From: Cyanobacteria bacterium FACHB-471
GTDB lineage: Bacteria > Cyanobacteriota > Cyanobacteriia > Elainellales > Elainellaceae
Length of the DNA: 64,000 nt
Assembly (NCBI GenBank): GCA_014695345.1
Contig: JACJOC010000077.1
Coordinates: 62,001-126,000, forward strand
Reading direction: 5' to 3'
Below the pieces are notes generated by a model. That model made no database searches. It was not told where the DNA came from and saw only the letters and a program-made list of their open reading frames with translations. Of this stretch, positions 8,313 through 16,856 are shown piece by piece. A program made the translations under genes and the position numbers. Every line of letters begins with the position of its first letter. The stretch's first letter is position 1.

Positions 8313-9581
8313 ATGACTCATTTCGGCATTCTTTGCCTGGGTGGAACGGGACACTTGAATACGCTACTGCCATTAGGGTATGAGCTTCAGCGGCGGGGGC
8401 ACCAAGTTACTGTTCTGAGTGATGCTCGTGCAGAAGCAAAAGCAAGAGAGGCAGGTCTTGGCTTTGAGGCGATCGCTTACACAGGAGTCGATCCAAAACG
8501 GGCAGAGTTGACAGGACTGCAGGCACTCTGGCGCGGCATCAGTTTTTTCAAAATAAGAGTAGCTACCAGTCTGCGAGAAGCTCCCAGGGCAATCCGCAAA
8601 GCAGGGATTGAGGCTTTACTTATAGACATGTCTGCCTTTGAAGGAGGAACCATCGCTGAGCATTTGAATTTGCCTTTCATCACCATCTGTAGCGCTTTGG
8701 TACTCTACCAAGATAGCTACGTTCCACCTGCCTTAACAGACTGGACTTTTAACCCTCGCTGGTGGGCGCGGCTTCGCAATCAGATTACTTACGGGTTGCT
8801 TCTGCTAATCAGCCGTCCTGTCATATCAGTCATAGCGCGCTATCGGAAATTGTGGAACTTGCCCGCCTACTCAAGCTACAACGACTGCTTTTCCAAACTG
8901 GCAATCATCAGCCAGCATGTCCCTGAGTTGGAATATCCTTACCGCAAATTACCTTCCTACTTCTATTTCACGGGTCCGTTCCATAACTCTACAGGTCGTC
9001 CTAGAACGGACTTTCCCTTTGAGAAGTTAAGCAATCTGCGTCTCATCTACATCTCACTAGGCACTTCACGCAACCAAATTAAACACTTGTTTCAAGCCAT
9101 TGCAGAAGCCTGTGTCGATTTAGAAGCTCAGGTTGTCATTTCTTTGGGAGGAGGGCTGGAGCCAGAAGCATTACCGAAACTACCAGGCAACCCAATCGTG
9201 GTTAAATACGCCCCACAGTTGAAATTGCTAGAGCGGGCTTCCCTCTGTGTCACTCATGCTGGACTAAACACAACGCTAGAAGCGTTGAGCAATGCAGTGC
9301 CTCTGGTTGCCATTCCATTAGCCGACGATCAGCTAGGCGTTGCGGCACGGCTTGCCTGGGTCGGAGTGGGGGAATTTTTGCCCTTATCTAGTGCCAACGT
9401 CGTCAGGTTGCGACAGGTCATTCGACGGGTGCTGATGAACGAGTCTTACAGACAAAATGCGGCCCGCTTACAGAGAGCCATTCGCCATGCAGGTGGGGTT
9501 CAATATGCAGCAGATGTAATCGAGAATAAGGTCGAAAGCTGTCGCACCGAGCAGCAGGTTCAATCTATTACATTATTGTGA
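8313..9581 (+). CDS. GT1-family (UGT/MGT-like) glycosyltransferase
   Basis: A 422-residue GT-B fold glycosyltransferase of the UDP-glucosyl/glucuronosyl-transferase superfamily. The N-terminal acceptor domain opens with HFGILCLGGTGHLNTLLPLG. The C-terminal donor domain carries the GT1 signature PQLKLLERASLCVTHAGLNT followed by E-ALSNAVPLVAIPLADDQ, where the HAG and DDQ residues contact the nucleotide sugar. Relatives glucosylate macrolides, flavonoids, zeaxanthin (CrtX) or sterols; the acceptor here cannot be read. It is a cytosolic protein that may associate with the membrane through hydrophobic segments around residues 150-175. Transcribed alone, followed by a tRNA gene on the other strand. 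The family is certain, the acceptor is not. Confidence 0.9.
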   Translation: MTHFGILCLGGTGHLNTLLPLGYELQRRGHQVTVLSDARAEAKAREAGLGFEAIAYTGVDPKRAELTGLQALWRGISFFKIRVATSLREAPRAIRKAGIEALLIDMSAFEGGTIAEHLNLPFITICSALVLYQDSYVPPALTDWTFNPRWWARLRNQITYGLLLLISRPVISVIARYRKLWNLPAYSSYNDCFSKLAIISQHVPELEYPYRKLPSYFYFTGPFHNSTGRPRTDFPFEKLSNLRLIYISLGTSRNQIKHLFQAIAEACVDLEAQVVISLGGGLEPEALPKLPGNPIVVKYAPQLKLLERASLCVTHAGLNTTLEALSNAVPLVAIPLADDQLGVAARLAWVGVGEFLPLSSANVVRLRQVIRRVLMNESYRQNAARLQRAIRHAGGVQYAADVIENKVESCRTEQQVQSITLL

Positions 9582-9641
9582 GGAAACGATTCAACGGTCA
9601 GCTAGAAACAAGCTAGCTGGAAAGTGAATATCGCTATGAAA

Positions 9642-9728
9642 CGGAGAGAGAGGGATTCGAACCCTCGTTGAACTTTCGCCCAAACAGCATTTCCAGTGCT
9701 GCGCCTTCAACCGCTCGGCCATCTCTCC
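9642..9728 (-). tRNA. tRNA-Ser (GGA anticodon)
   Basis: An 87-nt class II tRNA. The acceptor stem GGAGAGA (9728-9722) pairs with TCTCTCC (9649-9643). The D-arm contains the GGCCGAGCGGTTGAAGGC pattern. The anticodon stem CAGCA/TGCTG encloses the loop CTGGAAA, giving anticodon GGA. A long variable arm typical of serine tRNAs is followed by a T-arm GAGGG-TTCGAAT-CCCTC. The CCA end is not encoded. Confidence 0.97.
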
Positions 9729-9845
9729 TGGAGATCGACTGCAACTCAATTAGAGCCACAGAATCGCTATATTAGCAGAATTTCGTTCACTCTGGGAGGG
9801 GTAAATTTTAATTCTGCAGTGTTTTTTGCCGTCTCGATTGAAATC

Positions 9846-9886
9846 TTGCTGGGACCCTGAGGATTGGAACCAGGGTTTCCCAGCAA
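9846..9886 (-). terminator. Stem-loop after secA
   Basis: TTGCTGGGACCCTG (9846-9859) pairs with CAGGGTTTCCCAGCAA (9871-9886) with a 2-nt bulge. It starts about 10 bases after the secA stop codon on the minus strand. Only a weak T-tract (AAGATTT) follows, so it may be a processing or stability hairpin rather than a strong terminator. Confidence 0.5.
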
Positions 9887-9896
9887 AATCAATCGC

Positions 9897-12710
9897 TTAG
9901 ACTACCTCAGAGGGCTTCTGAGGAGCCGCTGGAACCTGTGGCTGGAACTGGAAGAGCGAGTAGACGACGTTTCGCCGAATGTCGGTCATCATGTCCAGGA
10001 ACAGTTCGTAGCCTTCACTCTTGTACTCGATCAGCGGGTCTTGCTGACCGTAGCCACGCAAACCTACCGACTCTCTCAGTCCATCCATGCGCTGCAGGTG
10101 CTCACGCCAAAGGGTGTCGATTTGTTGCAGGATGAAGAATCGTTCTGCCTGACGCATTAGCCCTGGCTGAATTTGATCGACCTGTGCCTCTTTGAGGTCA
10201 TAGGCGATACGTACTTGCTCATGCAGGAAGGTTTTGACTTCACCAACGGTCAAGTCTTCTAGCTGGTCAGGCTCCATATCTGAGAGCAAATGCACAAACT
10301 CTTTGACTTTGCTGACGAGCTTGTCGAGTTCCCATTCCTCAGGTGGCAGGTCGGGGTTGATGTACGCTTCGACGATGTCGTCCATTGTCTTCTCAGCGTA
10401 TTTAATCACCTGCTCTTTCAGGTCTTGCCCCTCTAGGACACGGCGACGCTCAGCGTAGATGGCGCGGCGCTGATTGTTCATCACCTCGTCATACTCAAAC
10501 ACCTGCTTGCGGATGTCGTAGTAGTAGGTCTCAACCTTTTTCTGTGCGCCTTCTAGGGCACGGGTGAGCATTCCTGACTCGATGGGCATGTCTTCTTCAA
10601 CTCGAAAGGCTTGCATGAACCCTGCGACACGATCGCCCCCAAAAATCCTCAGCAAATTGTCCTGCAAGCTCAGGAAGAACTTAGTAGAACCGGGGTCGCC
10701 TTGCCGTCCTGCCCGACCGCGCAATTGGTTGTCAATCCGGCGCGATTCGTGACGCTCAGTGCCGATGACGTGCAGTCCGTCCAGTTGCACCACTTCTTCG
10801 TGTTCTGCTTCGGTGAACTGTTCGTATTCGTTCAGAATCAGGTTGTAGACCTGACGCAGGCGCATGATGACCGGATCGTTTACCGGTGCTTTTTCGGCAG
10901 CGGTGGCAACTTTGTCTTCGGCTTCGAGTTCAGGGAGCGATCGCTCTCCGTACTGCTGCACGGCAAAGTCAACTGCTTCTCGTAGTAAGCGCTCGGTGTC
11001 TAGGGACAGCTCCGTTGGAAAAATCTGAGGGGAAGCTTTCCAGGTTTTTACCTTACCCTCACCAGGCGTAAAGCCTTTGCCACCACCACGATTGCCTTTG
11101 CCCATAGGACCACGAGCAACCGCAAAGCTGTTTTCATCCTCCGGCTGAACGACGCGAGGCATGAAGTATTCCCGCACCTTGAGTCGCGCCATGTAGTCGG
11201 CGTTACCACCCAGAATAATGTCGGTTCCTCGTCCTGCCATGTTGGTGGCGATCGTGACGGCTCCTTTGCGCCCCGCCTGAGCGATGATTTCAGATTCTCG
11301 CTCGACGTTTTCTGGCTTAGCGTTGAGTAGATTGTGAGGAATTTCCCGCTCACTCAGCAGACGAGACAGCACTTCTGATTTCTCTACGCTGGTTGTGCCA
11401 ACCAGGACAGGACGACCGACTTTGTGCATATCGGCGCACTCTTCGGCGATCGCCTTCCACTTAGCGTCTTCGGTCTTGTAGACCACATCCGACACATCCC
11501 GCCGTTTGGTCGTGCGGTTAGTTGGGACAATGGTTACTTCTAGATTGTAGATTTTCTCAAATTCTGCCTCTTCAGTCTTGGCAGTACCCGTCATTCCAGC
11601 CAACTTGGGATAAAGCAAGAAGAAGTTTTGGTAGGTAATTGTTGCCAGAGTTTGAGTTTCCGGCTGAATCTCCACCCTTTCCTTGGCTTCGATCGCCTGG
11701 TGCAGTCCATCACTCCAGCGACGACCGGGCATTACCCGTCCAGTAAACTCGTCTACAATCACAATTTCGTCATTGCGAACGATGTAGTTTACGTCTTTAA
11801 TGAACAGTTCCTTTGCTTTAATAGCGTTGAAGATATAGTGCGCCCAGGGGTCTTGCGGGTCGAACAAATCCTTTACGCCCAAAAGCTGCTCTGCCTCAAT
11901 GTAGCCCTCGTCCGCCAACAGCACGTTGCGCGCTTTTTCGTCTACCTCATAATGCTCTTCAGCACCATCTTTTTCGCCTCGGCGCAACGCATTCGCAACT
12001 TGGGCCGCCTTTACATACTTCTCGCTGGGCCGCTCTACCTGTCCTGAGATGATCAGCGGTGTTCGGGCTTCGTCAATCAGCACGGAGTCAACTTCGTCGA
12101 TGACGCAGTAGTTAAAGGGTCGCTGCACTACGTCCTGCATAGAGGAGGCCATGTTGTCACGCAGGTAGTCAAAGCCCAACTCGCTGTTGGTGCCGTAGGT
12201 AATATCGCAGTCGTAATTTTTTTTGCGCTCAGCCGGATTCATCCCTTGCTGAATCAACCCCACGCTTAGTCCCAAAAAGCGGTGGACTTGACCCATCCAT
12301 TCTGCGTCTCGTCTTGCCAAGTAGTCGTTTACCGTGACGACGTGAACGCCTTTGCCTTCAAGCGCGTTGAGATAGGCAGGCAACGTAGACACCAGGGTTT
12401 TACCTTCCCCAGTCTTCATCTCGGCGATCTGCCCATCGTGCAGCACCATGCCGCCGATAAGCTGGACATCAAAGTGCCGCATTCCCAAGACGCGCCTTGC
12501 GGCTTCGCGCACGACTGCAAATGCCTCTGGCAAAATGGCATCGAGTGACTCGCCTTTTTCCAGGCGTTGCCTAAATTCTGTGGTCTTTCCGGTCAGCGCT
12601 TCGTCTGACAGGGGCTTGATCTCTTCCTCAAGTAGATTAATTTCTACAACGTCGGGCTTATATTTTTTTAATTTACGTGAGTTGGGATCACCCAGCAGAT
12701 TTTTCAACAT
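9897..12710 (-). CDS. secA: SecA, preprotein translocase ATPase
   Basis: A 937-residue protein, the usual length for cyanobacterial SecA, the ATP-driven motor that pushes unfolded preproteins through SecYEG in plasma and thylakoid membranes. Visible motifs: Walker [11 protein letters not shown], Walker [21 protein letters not shown], the preprotein cross-linking region, motif IV-VI segments including [15 protein letters not shown] and the arginine-finger region [19 protein letters not shown], then the helical wing and scaffold domains. The C-terminus ends in a short proline-rich tail without the zinc-binding CxCx(8)CH motif, as in other cyanobacteria. Start: ATG followed by [16 protein letters not shown], the conserved N-terminus. 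Unusually, the minus-strand leader just before the ATG reads CCTCCTT, the anti-Shine-Dalgarno sense, so initiation does not depend on a normal SD. Confidence 0.98.
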   Translation of the reverse strand: MLKNLLGDPNSRKLKKYKPDVVEINLLEEEIKPLSDEALTGKTTEFRQRLEKGESLDAILPEAFAVVREAARRVLGMRHFDVQLIGGMVLHDGQIAEMKTGEGKTLVSTLPAYLNALEGKGVHVVTVNDYLARRDAEWMGQVHRFLGLSVGLIQQGMNPAERKKNYDCDITYGTNSELGFDYLRDNMASSMQDVVQRPFNYCVIDEVDSVLIDEARTPLIISGQVERPSEKYVKAAQVANALRRGEKDGAEEHYEVDEKARNVLLADEGYIEAEQLLGVKDLFDPQDPWAHYIFNAIKAKELFIKDVNYIVRNDEIVIVDEFTGRVMPGRRWSDGLHQAIEAKERVEIQPETQTLATITYQNFFLLYPKLAGMTGTAKTEEAEFEKIYNLEVTIVPTNRTTKRRDVSDVVYKTEDAKWKAIAEECADMHKVGRPVLVGTTSVEKSEVLSRLLSEREIPHNLLNAKPENVERESEIIAQAGRKGAVTIATNMAGRGTDIILGGNADYMARLKVREYFMPRVVQPEDENSFAVARGPMGKGNRGGGKGFTPGEGKVKTWKASPQIFPTELSLDTERLLREAVDFAVQQYGERSLPELEAEDKVATAAEKAPVNDPVIMRLRQVYNLILNEYEQFTEAEHEEVVQLDGLHVIGTERHESRRIDNQLRGRAGRQGDPGSTKFFLSLQDNLLRIFGGDRVAGFMQAFRVEEDMPIESGMLTRALEGAQKKVETYYYDIRKQVFEYDEVMNNQRRAIYAERRRVLEGQDLKEQVIKYAEKTMDDIVEAYINPDLPPEEWELDKLVSKVKEFVHLLSDMEPDQLEDLTVGEVKTFLHEQVRIAYDLKEAQVDQIQPGLMRQAERFFILQQIDTLWREHLQRMDGLRESVGLRGYGQQDPLIEYKSEGYELFLDMMTDIRRNVVYSLFQFQPQVPAAPQKPSEVV

Positions 12711-12832
12711 AGTAAGGAGGACGTTATAGACAGGCCATCATTTTCCTAATCCTATCATTTGGAACAGAGGCTAGGGGCGGGAAGAGGTGCTAGGGGTTAG
12801 GAGCTAGATGCGGAGTACCCATTCTGTCCTCT

Positions 12833-13390
12833 TTACGGTGCGTCTTCCCACTCTGGGGATAAGCTGCGGAAATTAAACTGCTCTGCACCGGGATGGCAGC
12901 TGATGCAGCTTCCTAAACGGGTGGGTTGAGGTAATTCGACTCTGGGGTGGAGGGCTTTGAAGTAGCGGGATTCTTCGATGCGGAAGGGAATCTGCTCGCC
13001 TTCGGCTTCAGGACGCGAGTACTGCCCCAGGTAGTCCCACACGAGCAGACGAGGTGGATCGACGAGCAGCGGTAGCTGGATTCCGTAGTGTTCCGGGTCT
13101 TGCAAGATTTGTCGCCAGCTTTCGGTGGGCATGATTCCTGGTGGTACACCGATATGACAGGTGGCGCAATTCTCTAAGTAAAGATCTTGTCCTAGTTCGT
13201 AGCGTGGCGCTATGGCATCAATGGTGCCTGGGTTAGTTTCTGTGGCTTGTGCAAGCCCCCAGCCTAAAACGAGGCTCCACAGCAGGAGCATCAGGAAAAG
13301 AATTATTGGCGATCGCCGCTGCTTAGTCCGGCGCGGCTTGACTACTGGTTTTGGATGGGTGCGACGGAACAGCTTCAAAGAATTGAACAT
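12833..13390 (-). CDS. Diheme cytochrome c, membrane-anchored or exported
   Basis: A 185-residue c-type cytochrome. A basic N-terminus (residues 1-27) precedes a hydrophobic segment (about 28-48, ILFLMLLLWSLVLGWGLA) that acts as a signal peptide or anchor and places the rest in the lumen or periplasm. Two covalent haem sites are present: C75-ATC-H79 and C162-ISC-H166. Between them is a W/Y-rich segment (LLVWDYLGQYSRP). Family members are small diheme cytochromes whose electron partners are not defined. It is encoded just upstream (in transcription sense) of the secA promoter region but in a separate unit. The haem motifs are certain; the physiological partner is not known. Confidence 0.87.
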   Translation of the reverse strand: MFNSLKLFRRTHPKPVVKPRRTKQRRSPIILFLMLLLWSLVLGWGLAQATETNPGTIDAIAPRYELGQDLYLENCATCHIGVPPGIMPTESWRQILQDPEHYGIQLPLLVDPPRLLVWDYLGQYSRPEAEGEQIPFRIEESRYFKALHPRVELPQPTRLGSCISCHPGAEQFNFRSLSPEWEDAP

Positions 13391-13606
13391 ACCTAACTCG
13401 TTTGCAATCTAGATTTTGTCATGAATTCCATACGTAGGTATCCCCATCCTGACCTGATTTAAAAAATTAGGATTATCCTGGGTTCTTGGGACTTATTAAA
13501 ACTAAACAGTCCACCTACATACATCTACATTTCTCTACCAGACGGTCAACGTCAGTACGAATGTTGCTCGTCTAGCCTAGACAATAAACGAAGGGGATTG
13601 ACCGCG

Positions 13607-14089
13607 ATGGATTGCCGCCACGTTCAATTTTGTGTTCATGAAGGGGCTTTGCAGGGAAATTGCCCTGCTGAAATTGACCTTGATCAACTCCGAGCATTGT
13701 TTGAAGCTGCGGCTTTCTGGGCACGCGATCGCCGTTTAGAAGATTGGGCAGTGGCGATCGCCAACAGCAAACCCGTTGTGACGGTCTGGGATAATGGCAG
13801 GTTAATTGGATTTGCCCGCGCTACATCAGATGGCATCTATCGGGCAACAATTTGGGACGTTGTCGTTCACCCTGACTATCAGGGCGCAGGATTGGGACGT
13901 AAGCTGGTTGAAACTGTCCTGATGCATCCTCATGTGAATCGGGTTGAGCGAGTCTACCTGATGACCACGCATCAACAGAAATTTTACGGGCGCATCGGCT
14001 TCGAGGAAAACACGACCACCACAATGGTGCTGCACAACCAACCCGTTTCTCAGAACGGCTTGCCCCTTACTGCTGAAGTATCTCAGTAA
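13607..14089 (+). CDS. GNAT-family N-acetyltransferase
   Basis: A 160-residue acetyl-CoA-dependent acetyltransferase. Motif A is clear: WDVVVHPDYQGAGLGRKLVE, where Q/GxGxG/A binds the CoA pyrophosphate. Motif B is represented by VYLMTTHQQKFYGRIGFE. The N-terminal part carries LIGFARATSDG as the beta-2/beta-3 hairpin. The substrate (amine, amino acid or protein) cannot be deduced. I chose ATG at 13607 because AAGGGG at 13591-13596 sits at the right distance (10 bases); the TTG three codons earlier would be almost on top of it. A strong hairpin (14122-14152) ends the transcript. Soluble, monocistronic. Confidence 0.88.
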   Translation: MDCRHVQFCVHEGALQGNCPAEIDLDQLRALFEAAAFWARDRRLEDWAVAIANSKPVVTVWDNGRLIGFARATSDGIYRATIWDVVVHPDYQGAGLGRKLVETVLMHPHVNRVERVYLMTTHQQKFYGRIGFEENTTTTMVLHNQPVSQNGLPLTAEVSQ

Positions 14090-14121
14090 CACTGCTTTAG
14101 AAAAAACTGGGCTTACAAATT

Positions 14122-14157
14122 AAGAGTGACATCCCGTCGGGGTGTTGCTCTTGTTTG
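14122..14157 (+). terminator. Rho-independent terminator of the GNAT gene
   Basis: Arms 14122-14135 and 14139-14152 form a 14-bp stem with three G-U pairs and a 3-nt loop (GTC), followed by TTGTTTG. It begins about 33 bases after the GNAT stop codon. Confidence 0.75.
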
Positions 14158-14270
14158 TAGCTCCAATTTCTGAGTTGGCATAAGCTAAAAACATAGCTCT
14201 AGCTGGAGGTCGCTGCAAGGCGATCGCCTATTTTCTTCTGATTGTGTAAATTCTTGAGCTAAGCCGATGG

Positions 14271-15677
14271 TTACTCGGTTTGGTTTTTCTGAGATGGGGC
14301 TGCTTTTAATGCAAAGGAATCTGTGGGGAGACGGGTGGCTCGCAGAATGATCAGGCTGAGAATGAAGAGCCAGATGAAGACGATGACGTAGGCGGTGAGC
14401 AACGCATTTCGGACTCGCTGCTCGATTCGGCGAACGTAGTCTGCGCGAAGGTCAACCCTTAGTCCACCAACGACTTGTCCAGCAGAGTTTTGGATTGGTC
14501 CACAAATCGAGAGCCAGCTACCAAATTCGTCGGTGTAAATGGAGCGGGTAAGGGTTGGCTCGATTAGCCCTGCGGCTAACCAATATTGAGAAGTAGAATC
14601 AACGGTGTAGGGCTGACGATATTGAGTTGCGCTGACTGACTGACTGGCGGTGTCACGGGCAGGATCTCTAAAAGAGTCGCCCACCCAAATAATCTCATTA
14701 GAATTAGGATTTCCAGTTGGCGCATAGGTGCGTGGGAAGGCGTTGGGAAGAGCTGTGTTTACTTTTACAAGCCAGTCTTGATGGTTTTGGTAAAACTCCT
14801 CACTGGTTGAACTGGGGGGGGAGTAGGCGATCGCCTCAAACTCGTCTCCGTTAATTCCTACCAATCCCACATTCAGCGCATCCTGCAATTGTCGCTCGAC
14901 CCATCGTCTAGCCCAACTCGAAGCTGAACTATAGAGCCAGAAACAGGCTCCTGTCACCAGCAGCATATTAACCAGAACCGTCGCTAATACGACCGTCCGT
15001 TTTGCTTTTTGTCTTGCCTTGAGAACTAGTGCCTCTGCTTCGTTGCTGCTGTTGATGTACTGAGTTTGCAGTGGAGTTGGTTTGGGATCTTTGTTTACTC
15101 CTTGCATGAGCCACTGCTCTGCTTCTTGCAGGTCATGACCGCGCAGCAAATAGCTGCTGTTTTGGGCTTTAGACTGCCATTCGAGTGCCCGCATCAACAG
15201 CCGAGTGTGGGCACGAAGGTGAACCAGATCCGTATCCATTGCCTGGATCAATTCTTGCAAGGCGGGGTTAAAGTCGTCCGTTTCGCGGAAGAAGAGCCAG
15301 TTGTGGCTGGCGATCGCCGGATGCAGTAGTTTTTGGTCAAACCCTTCTCGCCAAACAATTGGCAAAAACCGCTTGTTGCACTCCGCCGCATAAGTCACCT
15401 CATCCCGACAGACAGCCGAAGCGACGGAATCTGGACTGATTACAAAAATGAAGGTGTTGGCTGATTCGATTCCCCGCTGGATTGCCTTCCACCACTCTTC
15501 GCCTTTGTAAATGTCCTCCCAATCGACCCAGGGGGCACGGTTAAGACTTCTGAGTGCAGCGTCTAATTTTTCGACAAACGCTTTATCTCGACGTGAGTAG
15601 GAGATAAACACGTCGTTTTGAGGTTTGATTTGGCGCAATTTGGCTTGCGCGTCAGTGGAAGGTGTACTGGTGGACAT
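14271..15677 (-). CDS. Membrane TIR-domain protein with periplasmic Cache-like sensor
   Basis: A 468-residue protein with an uncommon architecture. Residues 20-150 are a bacterial TIR domain: NDVFISYSRRDKAF (beta-A, box 1), WVDWEDIYKGEEWW (BB loop), FIFVISPDSV and C90-RD-E93; E93 is in the position of the catalytic glutamate of NADase TIRs. Residues 153-211 form a helical linker (HTRLLMRALEW, LLRGHDLQEAEQWL, TPLQTQYINSS) also recognisable in the AAA-WD40 protein at 57449-61438. TM1 is at 228-249. The region 255-420 should be periplasmic and ends in a Cache-type strand set (EFGSWLSICGPIQNSAGQVVGGLRVDL). TM2 is at 426-446. This implies an outside sensor controlling a cytosolic TIR. AGGGG precedes the ATG by 8 bases. 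It is a single gene with an 18-bp palindrome upstream (15780-15797). Domain identities are good; the signalling role is inference. Confidence 0.85.
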   Translation of the reverse strand: MSTSTPSTDAQAKLRQIKPQNDVFISYSRRDKAFVEKLDAALRSLNRAPWVDWEDIYKGEEWWKAIQRGIESANTFIFVISPDSVASAVCRDEVTYAAECNKRFLPIVWREGFDQKLLHPAIASHNWLFFRETDDFNPALQELIQAMDTDLVHLRAHTRLLMRALEWQSKAQNSSYLLRGHDLQEAEQWLMQGVNKDPKPTPLQTQYINSSNEAEALVLKARQKAKRTVVLATVLVNMLLVTGACFWLYSSASSWARRWVERQLQDALNVGLVGINGDEFEAIAYSPPSSTSEEFYQNHQDWLVKVNTALPNAFPRTYAPTGNPNSNEIIWVGDSFRDPARDTASQSVSATQYRQPYTVDSTSQYWLAAGLIEPTLTRSIYTDEFGSWLSICGPIQNSAGQVVGGLRVDLRADYVRRIEQRVRNALLTAYVIVFIWLFILSLIILRATRLPTDSFALKAAPSQKNQTE

Positions 15678-15779
15678 CGTTGCACCCCTGATGAGGGTTT
15701 TAGCAGCAAGAACTTTTATTCTTTATGCTTCATCCTGCAGACTATAGCACCCCCCGATCTGGCGATAGATGTAAACAGT

Positions 15780-15797
15780 TTTACGAAAGTTCGTAAA
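15780..15797. promoter_or_regulatory. 18-base palindrome upstream of the TIR gene
   Basis: TTTACGAA and TTCGTAAA flank a 2-nt AG centre. The site lies about 100 bases before the TIR start codon. A TATAGT -10-like element (minus strand, 15746-15741) lies between the palindrome and the gene. Such symmetry is typical of a dimeric regulator's operator; the regulator is unknown. Confidence 0.4.
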
Positions 15798-15901
15798 TCT
15801 CTTCTTAAGGAAAGCACCGTGAATCTTCTCAAAAGAACAACTTGCTCTGCCTTATTTTTATCCACTTCGCTAATTGATTGAAGTTGAGACAGTCGATCGC
15901 T

Positions 15902-16795
15902 CTATAAATGACCTGCTAACCAGGTTTCCAAGTCTGCCAGAGTGCTGAAATCTAACAACGCTTCCCCCAACGTCTCAAGCTGCTCCAGTGTAAGAGACTG
16001 AATCTGTGTCACCACTGTTGGGGGAAGGGTGCCCATGCGACGAGTGAGTTGTTTTAGGATTAGCGATCGCCCCTCTTCTTGTCTGCCTTCTTGTCTGCCT
16101 TCTTGTCTGCCTTCTTGTCTGCCTATCCGCTCACCTTCTTTCAAAATCTCCTGATACCAGGGTGATTCTTGCAGCACTGCCATATCCCACCTCATGATTT
16201 GCCTGACGACTTCACTACCCAACACAAAGCTAGCAAAAAATGCTAGTAGAGATTCCAACTCAATTAGCTGCTCATCTTGACGGAGTAAGGTCAAAGCCTG
16301 CTGTACTGCGGAAACTTCTGCCCCTTGCTTCAATACGGGCACAAAGGGTAGTAAAGCACTTAAGGACTGCTCAAATACGATCGCAACTTCACCTTCCCAG
16401 AGGTTGATGACTCGGTAGTCCTGATAAGCACGGATTCCCAGAAAGTTGGATTCAAAGTGATTGGCAATGGTCACCGTTGCAGGGGGAGGAAGAATATTGA
16501 CCAGAACCGGATAGACGGGCAAAGCGTACTTTTCTTCTGCAAGGGCTGCATAGGTTCGCATTCGTAATGGCAGTTTGGAGGTGTAGCGCAACTGCAACTC
16601 GTTGAGCACCAGAAACTGACCGTGAATCGGACTGCTCACTTTCACCAGCACATCATTTTCTCGGCTGATCCATTGAAACTCGGAACCTAGAATTTCCTCA
16701 GCAACGACATCGGGTTGCTGTGTCACCCATTGCACCCAGGCGGTTGGAGCTAACCCAATTAGCCGCTTACCGCCGATGTCTGCTTTTTTTGCCAC
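15902..16795 (-). CDS. Rpn/DUF4351-type PD-(D/E)XK-related protein
   Basis: A 297-residue member of a multicopy cyanobacterial family often annotated as Rpn family recombination-promoting nuclease/putative transposase, with a C-terminal DUF4351. The N-terminal part has the family pattern DIGGKRLIGLAPTAWVQWV, FLVLNELQLRY and LPLRMRTYAALAEEKY-LPVYPVLVNI. The C-terminus (about 235-297) is the DUF4351-like LILKQLTRRMGTLPP...LETLGEALLDFSTLADLETWL. Between them is a repetitive charged linker (RQEG x4) made by a 12-bp tandem repeat. I chose GTG at 16795: GGAG lies 5 bases upstream and the family begins here, whereas the longer frame to 17008 would overlap the 3' end of uvrC by 152 bases. Probably cotranscribed with uvrC (61-base gap). 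Catalysis has not been verified from sequence. Confidence 0.75.
   Translation of the reverse strand: MAKKADIGGKRLIGLAPTAWVQWVTQQPDVVAEEILGSEFQWISRENDVLVKVSSPIHGQFLVLNELQLRYTSKLPLRMRTYAALAEEKYALPVYPVLVNILPPPATVTIANHFESNFLGIRAYQDYRVINLWEGEVAIVFEQSLSALLPFVPVLKQGAEVSAVQQALTLLRQDEQLIELESLLAFFASFVLGSEVVRQIMRWDMAVLQESPWYQEILKEGERIGRQEGRQEGRQEGRQEEGRSLILKQLTRRMGTLPPTVVTQIQSLTLEQLETLGEALLDFSTLADLETWLAGHL
16076..16123. repeat. 12-bp tandem repeat x4 inside the DUF4351 gene
   Basis: Four perfect copies of TTCTTGTCTGCC. On the coding (minus) strand they encode GRQE-frame repeats (RQEG units) in the linker before DUF4351. Unit gain or loss would keep the frame, since 12 bp equals four codons. Confidence 0.95.
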
Positions 16796-16856
16796 AGTTG
16801 CTCCGCAGGATGGTGATGCAAATGAAAGTAAGGGTAGGATGCTCTGATCGAACGGA

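Noticed and set aside
9846-9886. Possible tRNA remnant (GGTTCCAATCC resembles a T-loop)
   Set aside because: The stem around it is a 14-bp hairpin and no acceptor or anticodon arm can be drawn; it is better explained as the secA 3' hairpin.
11628-12047. Long antisense frames opposite secA (also 10611-10985)
   Set aside because: They mirror the codon bias of secA and show no RBS or domain pattern.
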